Shown here one piece after another: positions 8,925 to 17,337 of a stretch of 64,000 nucleotides of DNA (its first letter is position 1; every line of letters begins with the position of its first letter). Location: positions 3,030,887-3,094,886 of the forward strand of contig NZ_CP031310.1 in assembly GCF_004799665.1 (NCBI RefSeq). The letters are read 5' to 3'. Source of the DNA: Halapricum salinum. GTDB taxonomy: Archaea; Halobacteriota; Halobacteria; Halobacteriales; Haloarculaceae. The notes below the pieces were generated by a model, which saw only the letters and a program-made list of their open reading frames with translations, had not been told where the DNA came from and searched no databases. The position numbers were made by a program, and so were the translations under genes.

Positions 8925-9140
8925 TCAGAACACGTATTCGTCGTCGTGACCCATCATCCCGTCTTCGCCGAGTCCTGGGTCCTCCTCTTCCTCGATCGGA
9001 CCACTCGTCTTGTACGCCTTCAGCCCTGTCGAGAGCAAGTCCTCGATTGCTTCCTCACGATTGAGAAACTCCCCTTTCTCGACCAGTTGGGCGATCTGCA
9101 TCTCCAGATGCTCCGGAACGGTTATCTCTACTTTCGGCAT
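8925..9140 (-). CDS. Ribbon-helix-helix protein (CopG-like)
   Basis: A 71-residue protein. Residues 1-45 fit a ribbon-helix-helix DNA-binding fold: a short beta strand (PKVEITVPE), then two helices (LEMQIAQLVEKGEF and NREEAIEDLLSTGLKAY). The remainder is an acidic tail with GEDGMMGHDDEYVF. The ATG at 9140 is chosen because the ribbon strand starts there. It probably acts as a small transcription regulator or an antitoxin-like DNA binder, but no toxin gene is adjacent, so single-gene regulation is the simpler reading. It resembles a common haloarchaeal single-domain family. Confidence 0.72.
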   Translation of the reverse strand: MPKVEITVPEHLEMQIAQLVEKGEFLNREEAIEDLLSTGLKAYKTSGPIEEEEDPGLGEDGMMGHDDEYVF

Positions 9141-9237
9141 CGAGTTATTCCCCGCTTCGCCTGAGGGGCATTTAAGCCTGTCGGGGGGGTGACCGGTCGC
9201 CTCGAAACTCACTTCGAGGGCGTTCGAAACACATCCA

Positions 9238-9489
9238 TCAGGACGGCCGATATCGGAACGTGACCACGGTCGTCAGTTGGTCCTGTCCGCCGGACGATTC
9301 GGTCGTCACTTCGAGTCCGAGGACGTCGTCTTCGTCGACGACGTCGTTGGCGATTGCACGCAACTCCTCGGCGTTTGCGCCCGCTTCCCGAAGGACCACC
9401 CGCACTTGCGAACGGTTACGGGTCACGTCCGCAACGTCGTAGTCGTTCTCTTCGTAGGCATCTCTCAATGTCTCCAGCACGTCGTCCAT
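9238..9489 (-). CDS. Small conserved hypothetical protein
   Basis: An 83-residue acidic protein starting at the ATG at 9489 (MDDVLETLRDAYEENDYDVA). It alternates helix and beta strands (QVRVVLREAG, LGLEVTTESS, LTTVVTFRYRPS) and looks like a small alpha/beta domain. No catalytic motif, cysteine cluster or membrane segment is visible, and I do not recognise the family. A longer upstream start exists, but its translation is not protein-like. Confidence 0.6.
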   Translation of the reverse strand: MDDVLETLRDAYEENDYDVADVTRNRSQVRVVLREAGANAEELRAIANDVVDEDDVLGLEVTTESSGGQDQLTTVVTFRYRPS

Positions 9490-9611
9490 ATCTCGTGAGA
9501 CTCCGTGATGGTTGAAAAAACCCCCTGCCCAAACCCTGGTTGAATCACGTAAATTCGGCTTCGGGGTCGTTCCCGTTCTTATTGGTGCCACCCGTCCAGT
9601 CGACTGGAGCT

Positions 9612-10130
9612 ATGACACGCACATCAACCGGAAAAGAATTTACAGTCAGTCATGCGACAGCGCGCTCGGTGGCGAAGCTCCTGCTCGGAGCTGTCGGGGG
9701 CGTGTTCGTCTTGTGGCTGTTCACACTCCTCCCCGGAGTGGGTCGGTCGATCCCGGGGACCGCGGTCTCGATCGCGCTCGTCCTCAGAGCTGTTGCCACG
9801 ATTCTGGCCGCGGGCCTACTCGTCTACGCGGCGTTCGGTGTCGCGACGCTTGTTGCGACCTCCGTGGATCGCTCTCGCGAGTTTGCCGGCCACGTCGCCT
9901 CCATCGCGTTCTGGTTGGTCGCGCTGGCGGCCGTCCTCGTTACCCACTGGGGGCTGGCACCGCTGGCTGCAATCGTATTCGATGGATTCGCGTGGGTCTA
10001 CGATACGGTATTCCTGCTGCTCGCGCTGGGCCCACTCGTAGTCATTGCGGCGCGCATCTACGCCGCGATCGATCCTGCTGCGGGCCTGTTCGCAGACAAA
10101 CTTGCGGGTGAACGCAAACACGATTCTTGA
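9612..10130 (+). CDS. Four-helix integral membrane protein of unknown function
   Basis: A 172-residue protein with about four transmembrane helices (roughly residues 24-45, 52-82, 95-118 and 125-150) and a short charged C-terminus. The ATG at 9612 lies just before a hydrophilic lead (TRTSTGKEFTVSHATARS). No motif for transport or catalysis is visible. It stands alone between the divergent small gene and the PAPS-reductase-like gene. Confidence 0.6.
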   Translation: MTRTSTGKEFTVSHATARSVAKLLLGAVGGVFVLWLFTLLPGVGRSIPGTAVSIALVLRAVATILAAGLLVYAAFGVATLVATSVDRSREFAGHVASIAFWLVALAAVLVTHWGLAPLAAIVFDGFAWVYDTVFLLLALGPLVVIAARIYAAIDPAAGLFADKLAGERKHDS

Positions 10131-10261
10131 CGCTGCGGCCCCCGGGAACACTCCGCCGACTGCAATGTCTCCCCTCAGGAATTGTTGTGTGATACCACAC
10201 GTCGTGGAGGGTGTCTCCCGAAAAGCACTTACTACATGCTCTAATTATATCTCATTACACG

Positions 10262-11239
10262 ATGTCCAAAACAGCCGAGTTCCCCGAGTATCTCGACGTC
10301 GATTACACCGACGGCGAGGGCGAAGATCCGGAAGACTACCCGACGGTCGAAGACAAGATCGAGAAAGCCATCGAGGTCACCAAGGAAGGCCTCGAACAGT
10401 ACGAGAACCCGGTCGTCATGTGGACCGGTGGCAAAGACTCGACGCTCACCCTCTACTTCGTCAAGGAGGTCGCCGACCGCTTCGATCTGGAAGTCCCGCC
10501 GGTCGTGTTCATCGACCACTACCAGCACTTCGACGAGCTTATCGACTTCGTCGAGTTCTGGGCCGAGGAGTGGGATCTGGAGGTCATCTGGGCGCGCAAC
10601 ACTGACGTCGGTGAGTACGTCGACGAGAACGATCTCGAACCGGGCGACGACATCCCCGTCGACGCCCTCTCAGAGCACAACCAGCACCACGTCCGCAACA
10701 TCCTCGAGTACGAGGACGAGGACTTCCCGTTCCTGCTGGACACCTACGTCGGCAACCACCTCCTGAAGACGGTGGCGCTGAACGACGCCATCGAGGAGTA
10801 CGACGTCGACGGCATCCTCAGCGGTATCCGCTGGGACGAACAGGAGTCCCGCGCCGACGAGACGTTCTTCTCGCCACGTCACGACCCCGACATCTACCCG
10901 CCGCACGACCGCATCCAGCCGATTCTCCAGTTCATGGAAGCCGACGTCTGGGAGGCGTTCTGGAACTTCGTCGTGCCGGACACCGTCGAAGGGTTCCCCG
11001 AGGACGGCTACGTTCCCCAGGGCCAGGACGACCTGCCCGAGGGTGTCGAAAAAGAGGACGTGCCGGTCTCGCCGAAGTACTTCGCCGGGTTCCGATCGCT
11101 CGGCAGTGAAGTCTCGACCGACAAGTCCGCCGAGGAGCCTGCCTGGCTGCAGGACATGGCCAACACGACCGAGCGCGCGGGCCGCGCCCAGGACAAAGAG
11201 GACCTGATGGAGCGCCTGCGCGACCTCGGTTACATGTAG
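10262..11239 (+). CDS. Phosphoadenosine phosphosulfate reductase family protein
   Basis: A 325-residue protein of the adenine-nucleotide alpha-hydrolase superfamily. The PP-loop is clear near residue 60 (MWTGGKDSTLTLYF). The central region (GNHLLKTVALNDAI, ILSGIRWDEQESRADE) and the C-terminal block match PAPS/APS reductase-like enzymes. The catalytic cysteine motif (ECG-LH) of true assimilatory PAPS reductases is not visible, so it may act instead as an AMP-forming sulfurtransferase-like or tRNA-thiolation-like enzyme. The ATG at 10262 follows a TATA-like stretch near 10230. It is the last plus-strand gene before a strongly structured convergent intergenic region. Confidence 0.85.
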   Translation: MSKTAEFPEYLDVDYTDGEGEDPEDYPTVEDKIEKAIEVTKEGLEQYENPVVMWTGGKDSTLTLYFVKEVADRFDLEVPPVVFIDHYQHFDELIDFVEFWAEEWDLEVIWARNTDVGEYVDENDLEPGDDIPVDALSEHNQHHVRNILEYEDEDFPFLLDTYVGNHLLKTVALNDAIEEYDVDGILSGIRWDEQESRADETFFSPRHDPDIYPPHDRIQPILQFMEADVWEAFWNFVVPDTVEGFPEDGYVPQGQDDLPEGVEKEDVPVSPKYFAGFRSLGSEVSTDKSAEEPAWLQDMANTTERAGRAQDKEDLMERLRDLGYM

Positions 11240-11242
11240 AAA

Positions 11243-11367
11243 CTAAAGTTTTTCCGCTCAGGTTCGCCGGAGGCGAACCACTCGCGCAAAAACTTTAGCG
11301 ATCCAAAAAGGCCGGACGCTCAGCCTTCGGCTTCACGTCCGGGGAAACCGCTCGCTTCGCTCGCGGT
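11243..11367. terminator. Nested hairpins between convergent genes
   Basis: An 11-base perfect inverted repeat (CTAAAGTTTTT at 11243-11253, AAAAACTTTAG at 11288-11298) encloses a second stem (GGTTCGCC at 11261-11268, GGCGAACC at 11272-11279). A third stem follows (CCGGACG 11312-11318 with CGTCCGG 11336-11342, itself enclosing AGCC/GGCT), then a weaker ACCGC/GCGGT pair (11347-11367). The outer stem gives a T-run on either strand. This is a plausible bidirectional terminator for the PAPS-like gene and the ArsR-like gene. Confidence 0.6.
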
Positions 11368-11379
11368 ACGATCGTTTCG

Positions 11380-12252
11380 CTACCGCCGCGTCACACGCTC
11401 GGTTTCGACCACTCGCGCCTGCTCGTCGACGGTTACGCGAAGCGTCTCGTCACCATACGAGATGGGAACGACCACGCGCAGCGGATCTTCACTCTCTATC
11501 CAGGCGTCGCTGTCGTCGATACAGAACTCGAACTCCCAGAACGGGCGGCCGTCGACGTACTCGCCGTGGTCGTGCAAGAAGGCGACCACTTCGGGATCGG
11601 TCAGCAGTCGGACGCCGATCGTCGTCCCGATCTCGACCTGACAGTTCTGACAGTTGCTCATCGCGGGATACTGGAGGTGCCAGTCGGGATCGACGTCGAT
11701 TGCCGTGTCCATCCGACCGCTACAGTGCGGGCAGATCCCTTCACGAGCGAGCGTAAACTCCCGCCAGGTCTGTTTGGCGTAGGCCTCGAAGAACTCCGTC
11801 GGATCGCGGTCGAGTCGGCCGCGCGGCGGGAAGTATCCGAGGTTGACGTCGACCTGACAGTCGGTACACCCGATGACGACCCGTCCGTCGTCGTAACTGG
11901 CGTGGAGTCCGGCGCCACATTCGGGACAGGCGGCGTCCAGATCGATGTCGACCGACGGCGGTGACTCGCCGAAGCGTTCGTCGAAGACCACGTCGATCGC
12001 CGACGCACCGGGCGTCCGGAGGCGATACTTGCCAGCGGCCTTCTCGACGAAGCGATCCAGCAGCTTGTCCAGGTGATAATTGAAGTGTCCGCTGTCCTCG
12101 AAGCCGGCCGCAGACTGCAACTCCGCGAACGACAGCGGCCCGGACTCCCATAGCGCGAGGAGGATGGCGATCCGGTTCTCGTCGGCGAGCGAGCCGAACG
12201 CCGACGCTGCTCGCTCGATATTGACGTCGGATTCGGGGCGCTGCTCGGTCAT
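11380..12252 (-). CDS. ArsR-like winged-helix regulator with zinc-ribbon domains
   Basis: A 290-residue regulator. Residues 12-85 form a winged helix-turn-helix of ArsR type (ALADENRIAILLALWESGPLS is its recognisable start, from about residue 23). Two zinc-ribbon-like cysteine sets follow: CPEC with CTDC (about residues 110-135) and CPHC with CQNC (about residues 178-210). The C-terminal part is beta-rich. The fusion of a DNA-binding domain to a two-ribbon domain is common in haloarchaeal regulators of unknown ligand. It is divergent from the cytosolic GH13 amylase, whose promoter contains a perfect inverted repeat, so control of that gene and of itself is a reasonable guess. Confidence 0.82.
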   Translation of the reverse strand: MTEQRPESDVNIERAASAFGSLADENRIAILLALWESGPLSFAELQSAAGFEDSGHFNYHLDKLLDRFVEKAAGKYRLRTPGASAIDVVFDERFGESPPSVDIDLDAACPECGAGLHASYDDGRVVIGCTDCQVDVNLGYFPPRGRLDRDPTEFFEAYAKQTWREFTLAREGICPHCSGRMDTAIDVDPDWHLQYPAMSNCQNCQVEIGTTIGVRLLTDPEVVAFLHDHGEYVDGRPFWEFEFCIDDSDAWIESEDPLRVVVPISYGDETLRVTVDEQARVVETERVTRR

Positions 12253-12420
12253 TACCCTCCAGTAGCCACGCCGACCCATTTATTTCCACGGGGTAAGGCA
12301 GCACAAACCTTCACCATCGTTCCTGGCTTTCGGCGGCGCACGGCCACAGGTCGTCGTGCGCGCCCCCCTGAGACCGCCACCACGCACACGTCCTCTTCGA
12401 CTGGCAGAAGAGACCTTCAG

Positions 12421-12446
12421 CGGAGGTTTTTCCCTCTCCACCTCCG
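12421..12446. promoter_or_regulatory. Candidate operator, CGGAGGT-N12-ACCTCCG
   Basis: Perfect 7-base arms (12421-12427 and 12440-12446) flank a T-rich core with TTTTTCCCTC. The T-rich core is 26-30 nt before the amylase ATG at 12458, where a haloarchaeal TATA box would lie for a leaderless message. The dyad would therefore overlap the promoter. The bound protein may be the divergent ArsR-like regulator. Confidence 0.45.
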
Positions 12447-12457
12447 ACGATAGGTCA

Positions 12458-14485
12458 ATGCACCACCCCGGTCCACCTCGATTTGCCACTGTGGGCACAC
12501 CAGTCGAACTAGCACCGCGTGACCCCGATCCCGATGTGGAAGACACAATCTCGTGGTCGGTCCTCGACTCCCCGTTGGGAAGTTCTGTCTCGCTCGGCGA
12601 CGACGCCGTCGAGGAGCTACTCCCGGACGAACCCGGCGTCTACACCCTGGAGATGACTGCACCGGACGGTCCCCACGAACTGACCGTCCGTGCGTATCCC
12701 GACGTCACACGTGAAGTGACGTTCAGCGTCGACGCCCACGAACTCCCGGAGGCCGAGGACGTGTTCGTCTCCGCGCCGTTCAACGAACACCTGCTCGGCC
12801 GCGATCGACCATCCTACGAGGACGGCACCTTCTCCTTCGAGACGGAACTGGAACCGGGCGTTCACTCCGCGATGTTCGTCCCCGACGGTGACTACCGCTC
12901 GTCGGCCCGGGACACGATCGAGGTCGACGGGCCGGAACGACCCCGTGTGACCCTTGACGCAACTGTCTCCGAGGGCGTCGTCCGGTTCGAGGCGGACCCT
13001 CGCCCCGGGCCGAACACCGACGAGGCTCTCGATGTCGAGTTCTTCGTCGACGATCGCGACACCCTCGATGGGCGGCTGGAAATCTCGGACCGGACTGCCA
13101 CGTGCCCGCTAGCAGCGATCGACGATTCAGTCCGCGTTCACGCGGTCGCCGTCGGGGCGCGCCACTCGATCGCCGACGCCGTCGAGGTTTCCAACGACGG
13201 TTCGGTGACGCGACTCTACGAGTCACCCGAGTGGGTCGCCGACGCGACGATGTACGAGATCTTCACACGCTCGTTCACCGGACAGGCAGACGCCAGTTTC
13301 GAGGCGCTCGAATCACGCGTTCCCTACCTCGAATGGCTCGGCGTCGACACGCTGTGGATGACGCCCATCCTCGAATCCTACGCCCCTCAGCGCGACGACG
13401 ACGGCTACGAACGCGGCGGTCCCCACGGCTATCACACGCTCGATTACTTCCGAACTGCCAGCGACCTCGGGACCCGCGAAGAGTTCGAGTCATTCGTCGA
13501 GACGTGTCACGACCACGGCGTCAGGGTGATCTTCGACCTCGTGGTCAATCACACGTCGATCCATCACCCCCACTTCCAGATGGCCAGTGCCGGCCTTCCA
13601 GCGTACGAGGACTGGTACGTCTTCGAAGACGGTGGCCCACAGCACTACTTCGCCTGGCGGTCGATCCCGAACCTCGACTACACCTCACTGGCTGTCCGCG
13701 AGCACATCCTCTCGGTCGTCGACGAGTGGGCCGAGGTCGTCGACGGCTTCCGGTGTGACGTCGCCTGGGGCGTCCCCCACGGCTTCTGGCAGGAGGTCTA
13801 CGACAGCGTCAAATCCCGAGACGCCGAGTTCCTGATGCTCGACGAGACGATTCCCCGCGACCCGCTCGCCGGCGAAGGCGGTTTCGACTTGCATTACGAT
13901 ACCACGCTATACGGACAGTTTCGGAAGATCGGCGACGGTGACGCACCAGCCAGTACGTTGCTCGACGCCGTCGAGGCCGCGGACCGGGAGGGTTTCTCCC
14001 CACGCTCGAACCACCTCCGATACATCGAGAACCACGACGAAGACCGGTATCTCGACGAGTTCGGTCGTGCACGTCAGCGCGCGGCCGCCGCGGCGACGCT
14101 CACGCTTCCTGGCATGCCGATGCTCTACTACGGCCAGGAGACGGGCATGACTCACTTCCGCAAGCCGATGGAGTGGGGCGGCGACCCCGAACTAACACGG
14201 TTTCATCGCCGCCTCGTGCAGACGCGAAACGAACTGACCGCCCTCAGTCGCGGTGACCTCCAGAAAGTATCGTGGGCCGGTGACGACGATATCGTCGCGT
14301 TCGCTCGCGAGTACGAGGGCGAGCGCGTCGTCGTCGCACTGCACTTCGGCGACGGCCACTCCGAGGTTACGATCGACGAGCCGGTCGAGACGGTCGACCG
14401 GCTCAGCGGCGACGAGGTCGCCGTCGATACCGACGAGGACGGCACCACTGTCTCGGTCGATAGCGTCGTCGTGCTCGACGTCTGA
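12458..14485 (+). CDS. GH13 alpha-amylase/neopullulanase-type glycosidase, cytosolic
   Basis: A 675-residue glycoside hydrolase family 13 enzyme. Residues 1-250 hold beta-rich accessory domains, including an immunoglobulin-like or N-terminal carbohydrate-binding module (DVFVSAPFNEHLLG). The catalytic barrel follows. Region I is DLVVNHTS, the nucleophile is D434 (GFRCDVAWG), the acid/base is E463 (LMLDETI) and the transition-state stabiliser is D527 (IENHDED). There is no Sec or Tat signal, so it acts on intracellular maltodextrins, cyclodextrins or imported starch fragments. The ATG at 12458 is preferred over an upstream frame extension that lacks protein character. It lies divergent to an ArsR-like regulator. 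Confidence 0.9.
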   Translation: MHHPGPPRFATVGTPVELAPRDPDPDVEDTISWSVLDSPLGSSVSLGDDAVEELLPDEPGVYTLEMTAPDGPHELTVRAYPDVTREVTFSVDAHELPEAEDVFVSAPFNEHLLGRDRPSYEDGTFSFETELEPGVHSAMFVPDGDYRSSARDTIEVDGPERPRVTLDATVSEGVVRFEADPRPGPNTDEALDVEFFVDDRDTLDGRLEISDRTATCPLAAIDDSVRVHAVAVGARHSIADAVEVSNDGSVTRLYESPEWVADATMYEIFTRSFTGQADASFEALESRVPYLEWLGVDTLWMTPILESYAPQRDDDGYERGGPHGYHTLDYFRTASDLGTREEFESFVETCHDHGVRVIFDLVVNHTSIHHPHFQMASAGLPAYEDWYVFEDGGPQHYFAWRSIPNLDYTSLAVREHILSVVDEWAEVVDGFRCDVAWGVPHGFWQEVYDSVKSRDAEFLMLDETIPRDPLAGEGGFDLHYDTTLYGQFRKIGDGDAPASTLLDAVEAADREGFSPRSNHLRYIENHDEDRYLDEFGRARQRAAAAATLTLPGMPMLYYGQETGMTHFRKPMEWGGDPELTRFHRRLVQTRNELTALSRGDLQKVSWAGDDDIVAFAREYEGERVVVALHFGDGHSEVTIDEPVETVDRLSGDEVAVDTDEDGTTVSVDSVVVLDV

Positions 14486-14489
14486 CCCG

Positions 14490-15386
14490 TCAGCTGTCGG
14501 GTGCAATCCTGTTCAATACCGCATCCAGGCCAAGCTCCTCGCGTTCGAGCCGCCGGAGTGACTCCAGCAGTCCGGAATCGAGTCCCGGGCCGAGAATCAG
14601 GGCGCCGACGCCCAGCGCCGTCGTCCGCAACAGCCACCGGGCGTAGGTGTCGACCAGCGGCCAGCCGACGTCCGTCCTGACGCAGGCGACGCGCCAGGCC
14701 TGTTCGCGCCCCTCGGTCATCGAGAGCAGCGTCAGCACTTCGTCGAACGGCCCGAAGACCGCGTCGACGTTCTCGACGCCGGGGGCGTAGAGCCTCGCGA
14801 GCATCTCTTGCTGGCGGTCGACCAGCCCCGACAACACGTCGTTGATCTCGCAGTGATCGCGGTACTTCGCCTCTCGGTTCGGATCGATCCCGACGTCGTC
14901 GAGCGCGAGCGCCAGGTCGAAGTTGATGTGAGCGTTGACGCCCAGAAAGGCGTCCTGCATCACGAGCGTGTCGCCGCCGATGGCCTGGCCGAACGCGACC
15001 TGCCAGGGGTCCGGGACTGCCTCGACGTCTCCCTGTTCGAAGTGCACAAACGCACGACGGTAGTGCTCTGCGAACGATCGCACGTACGAGCGCATCCACT
15101 CCGGGTCTTCGAACTGGTCGTTTTCGATCCCGTCCCGAACCTCGCTGGTCATCTTGACGTAGATCGATAGAAAGACGGATCGGCGGTCGCCGCGGTCGCG
15201 AAGTCGCTGTTCGAGTCGCGACAGCCGCGTCTCGGTATCGGGGAGTGACTCGAACGGTCGCTGGACGACCTCGGTGAGCGCCGAGTCCGGCGACTCGGGC
15301 GGATCGGTCGGCTCGAAGTTCCCGCGGAGTGCTCGCCAGAGCGCGCGGCGATTGCGCCGATCGAGCAGGTCCAGGGCACTCGTCAT
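14490..15386 (-). CDS. Conserved DUF5995 family protein
   Basis: A 298-residue, mostly helical soluble protein. The block FLGVNAHINFDLALAL (about residues 147-162) with RDHCEINDVL matches the DUF5995 family, whose conserved histidine and asparagine suggest a helical metal or hydrolase site. No activity is known. It converges with the amylase gene, five bases from its stop, and is followed by sdhA in the opposite sense of flow (same strand upstream). Confidence 0.78.
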   Translation of the reverse strand: MTSALDLLDRRNRRALWRALRGNFEPTDPPESPDSALTEVVQRPFESLPDTETRLSRLEQRLRDRGDRRSVFLSIYVKMTSEVRDGIENDQFEDPEWMRSYVRSFAEHYRRAFVHFEQGDVEAVPDPWQVAFGQAIGGDTLVMQDAFLGVNAHINFDLALALDDVGIDPNREAKYRDHCEINDVLSGLVDRQQEMLARLYAPGVENVDAVFGPFDEVLTLLSMTEGREQAWRVACVRTDVGWPLVDTYARWLLRTTALGVGALILGPGLDSGLLESLRRLEREELGLDAVLNRIAPDS

Positions 15387-15440
15387 TGGACGGTATTCTC
15401 GGCCAAGTCCAAAATAGCTACCTGCAGAACAGCGGCCAGG

Positions 15441-17270
15441 TCAGTAGCTACGCTCTTTGGGTTCGTAGGTCTGCTCGTCGCCTTCGAGGACGACCGGTTT
15501 GTAGTAGAGGTCGGGATCGCCGCCGTTCCAGGCGAGCATCGTGTGTTTGATCCACTCGTCGTCCTTGCGCTCCTGGTGTTCCTTGCGCCAGTGGGCCCCA
15601 CGGAACTCCTCACGGGCGAGAGCACCGATGGTGATTGCCTCGGCCACGTCGATGACGTTGCGCGTCTCGATCGTGTGGATCAGGTCGGTGTTGAACGTCC
15701 GCGAGAGATCGGCGACCGCGACATCCTGGTAATCTTCCCGAGCCTGTTTGAGGTCTTCGAGCGCGCGCTTGAGTGCCCCTTCCTCCCGGAAGACGTTGAC
15801 GTTCTCGGTCATCGTCTCCTGCACCTCCGCGCGGACCTCCGCGTGGTTGATACCGTCCGACTCCAGGAGCGTCTCGACGCGTTCGCGCTCGCGGCCGACC
15901 GCGTCCTCGAGCACGGTGTCCGGATCCGCGACGGCTCCCCCGTCAGCAGCGACGTCACTGTCGCCACCGCTCAGCGCGCCGGGTTCGACCGGCGAGTCGA
16001 ACTCGCCGGCTTCGCTCCGGGCGGAGGGGCCGGTATCGATCCGGGCCGCGGCCATGTCGCCGCCGGCGGCGTGTTTGCCGGCGCGTGCACCGAAGACCAG
16101 CAGTTCGGGCAACGCGTTGCCGCCGAGGCGGTTCGCGCCGTGCAGCGAGACACAGGCCGCCTCGCCGGCGGCGTAGAGCCCGTCGACGCAGGTGTGGCCG
16201 TTCTCGTCGCACTCGATGCCGCCCATGTGGTAGTGCTGGCCGGGCTTGACCGGCATCGGCTCGTCCAGGCCGTCGACGCCCTCGAAGTCCTCCGCGAGGT
16301 GGAGGATGTTCTCCAGGCGGTCGATGATCCGCTCCTCGCCGAGATGGCGCATGTCGAGGTGGACGTATTCGTCCTCGATGCCGCGACCCTCGTTGACTTC
16401 CGTGAGTTCGGCCCGAGAGACGACGTCACGCGAGGCGAGTTCGCCGTCGTTGTTGGCGTACCCGTACTCGAACATGAACCGCTCTTTGTCGTCGTTGTAG
16501 AGGATGCCGCCCTCGCCGCGGACGCCCTCGGAGATCAGCACACCCGTCGAAGGGAGGGTCGTCGGGTGGAACTGGACCATCTCCATATCTTCGAGCGGGA
16601 CGCCGGCGCGGTAGGCGATGGCCGGCCCGTCGCCCGTGTTGGCCACGGCGTTCGTCGTATGGTCGTACACCTGGCCCGTCCCGCCCGTCGCCAGGATGAC
16701 GCCGTTGCGTGCGCGGAATCCGTCGATCTCGCCGGACTTGATGTCGTAGGCGACGACGCCGTGACACTCCCGGTCTTCGGGATCCTCGTGGTCTGTGACG
16801 GCCGCGTTGAGGACGTACCACTCGTCGTAGACGTCGATCCCACGCTTGACGACCTGCTCGTACATCGTGTGCAGCAGGTGGTGGCCGGTCTCTGCACCTG
16901 CGTAGGTCGTCCGCGGGAAAGAGAGCCCGCCGAACGGTCGCTGGGAGACGCGACCGTCGTCCTCGCGGGAGAACGGCATCCCCCAGTGTTCGAGCTGGAC
17001 GACCTCTTTCGGGGCGTCCTTCGCGAAGGTATCGATGGCCGGGGCGTCTCCCAGATAGTCCGACCCTTTCATCGTGTCGTAGGCGTGCAGTTCCCAGTCG
17101 TCGCCCTCCCGGAGTGCCGCGTTGATGCCACCCTCCGCGGCGCCAGTGTGGCTCCGGACTGGGTGGAGTTTCGTGACGAGCGCGACGTCCGCGCCCTCCT
17201 CGTGCGCTGCGATAGCCGCTCTGAGACCGGCGCCGCCCGCGCCGACCACGATCACGTCGTATTCGTACAT
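15441..17270 (-). CDS. sdhA: Succinate dehydrogenase flavoprotein subunit
   Basis: A 609-residue FAD subunit of succinate dehydrogenase (complex II). The Rossmann motif VVGAGGAGLRAAIAA is at residues 8-22, followed by HPVRSHTGAAEGGIN, which includes the histidine for covalent FAD. The substrate-site block HANRLGGNALPELL-like (GANRLGGNALPELLVFG) is present, and the C-terminal domain ends EPKERSY. It oxidises succinate to fumarate in the TCA cycle on the cytosolic face of the membrane and passes electrons to SdhB. It is the last gene of sdhCDBA, 67 bases after sdhB. Confidence 0.97.
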   Translation of the reverse strand: MYEYDVIVVGAGGAGLRAAIAAHEEGADVALVTKLHPVRSHTGAAEGGINAALREGDDWELHAYDTMKGSDYLGDAPAIDTFAKDAPKEVVQLEHWGMPFSREDDGRVSQRPFGGLSFPRTTYAGAETGHHLLHTMYEQVVKRGIDVYDEWYVLNAAVTDHEDPEDRECHGVVAYDIKSGEIDGFRARNGVILATGGTGQVYDHTTNAVANTGDGPAIAYRAGVPLEDMEMVQFHPTTLPSTGVLISEGVRGEGGILYNDDKERFMFEYGYANNDGELASRDVVSRAELTEVNEGRGIEDEYVHLDMRHLGEERIIDRLENILHLAEDFEGVDGLDEPMPVKPGQHYHMGGIECDENGHTCVDGLYAAGEAACVSLHGANRLGGNALPELLVFGARAGKHAAGGDMAAARIDTGPSARSEAGEFDSPVEPGALSGGDSDVAADGGAVADPDTVLEDAVGRERERVETLLESDGINHAEVRAEVQETMTENVNVFREEGALKRALEDLKQAREDYQDVAVADLSRTFNTDLIHTIETRNVIDVAEAITIGALAREEFRGAHWRKEHQERKDDEWIKHTMLAWNGGDPDLYYKPVVLEGDEQTYEPKERSY

Positions 17271-17337
17271 AGTTGAGTTAGCGTTTGTTAGGGTTTGGCG
17301 AACTTGTGCGCGTTGCTCGTGTGTCTGTCATCCGTGT

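Noticed and set aside
12356-12457. Extended N-terminus (34 codons) of the GH13 amylase
   Set aside because: The extra codons are proline- and arginine-rich, run through the candidate promoter and operator, and do not look like a signal peptide or domain.
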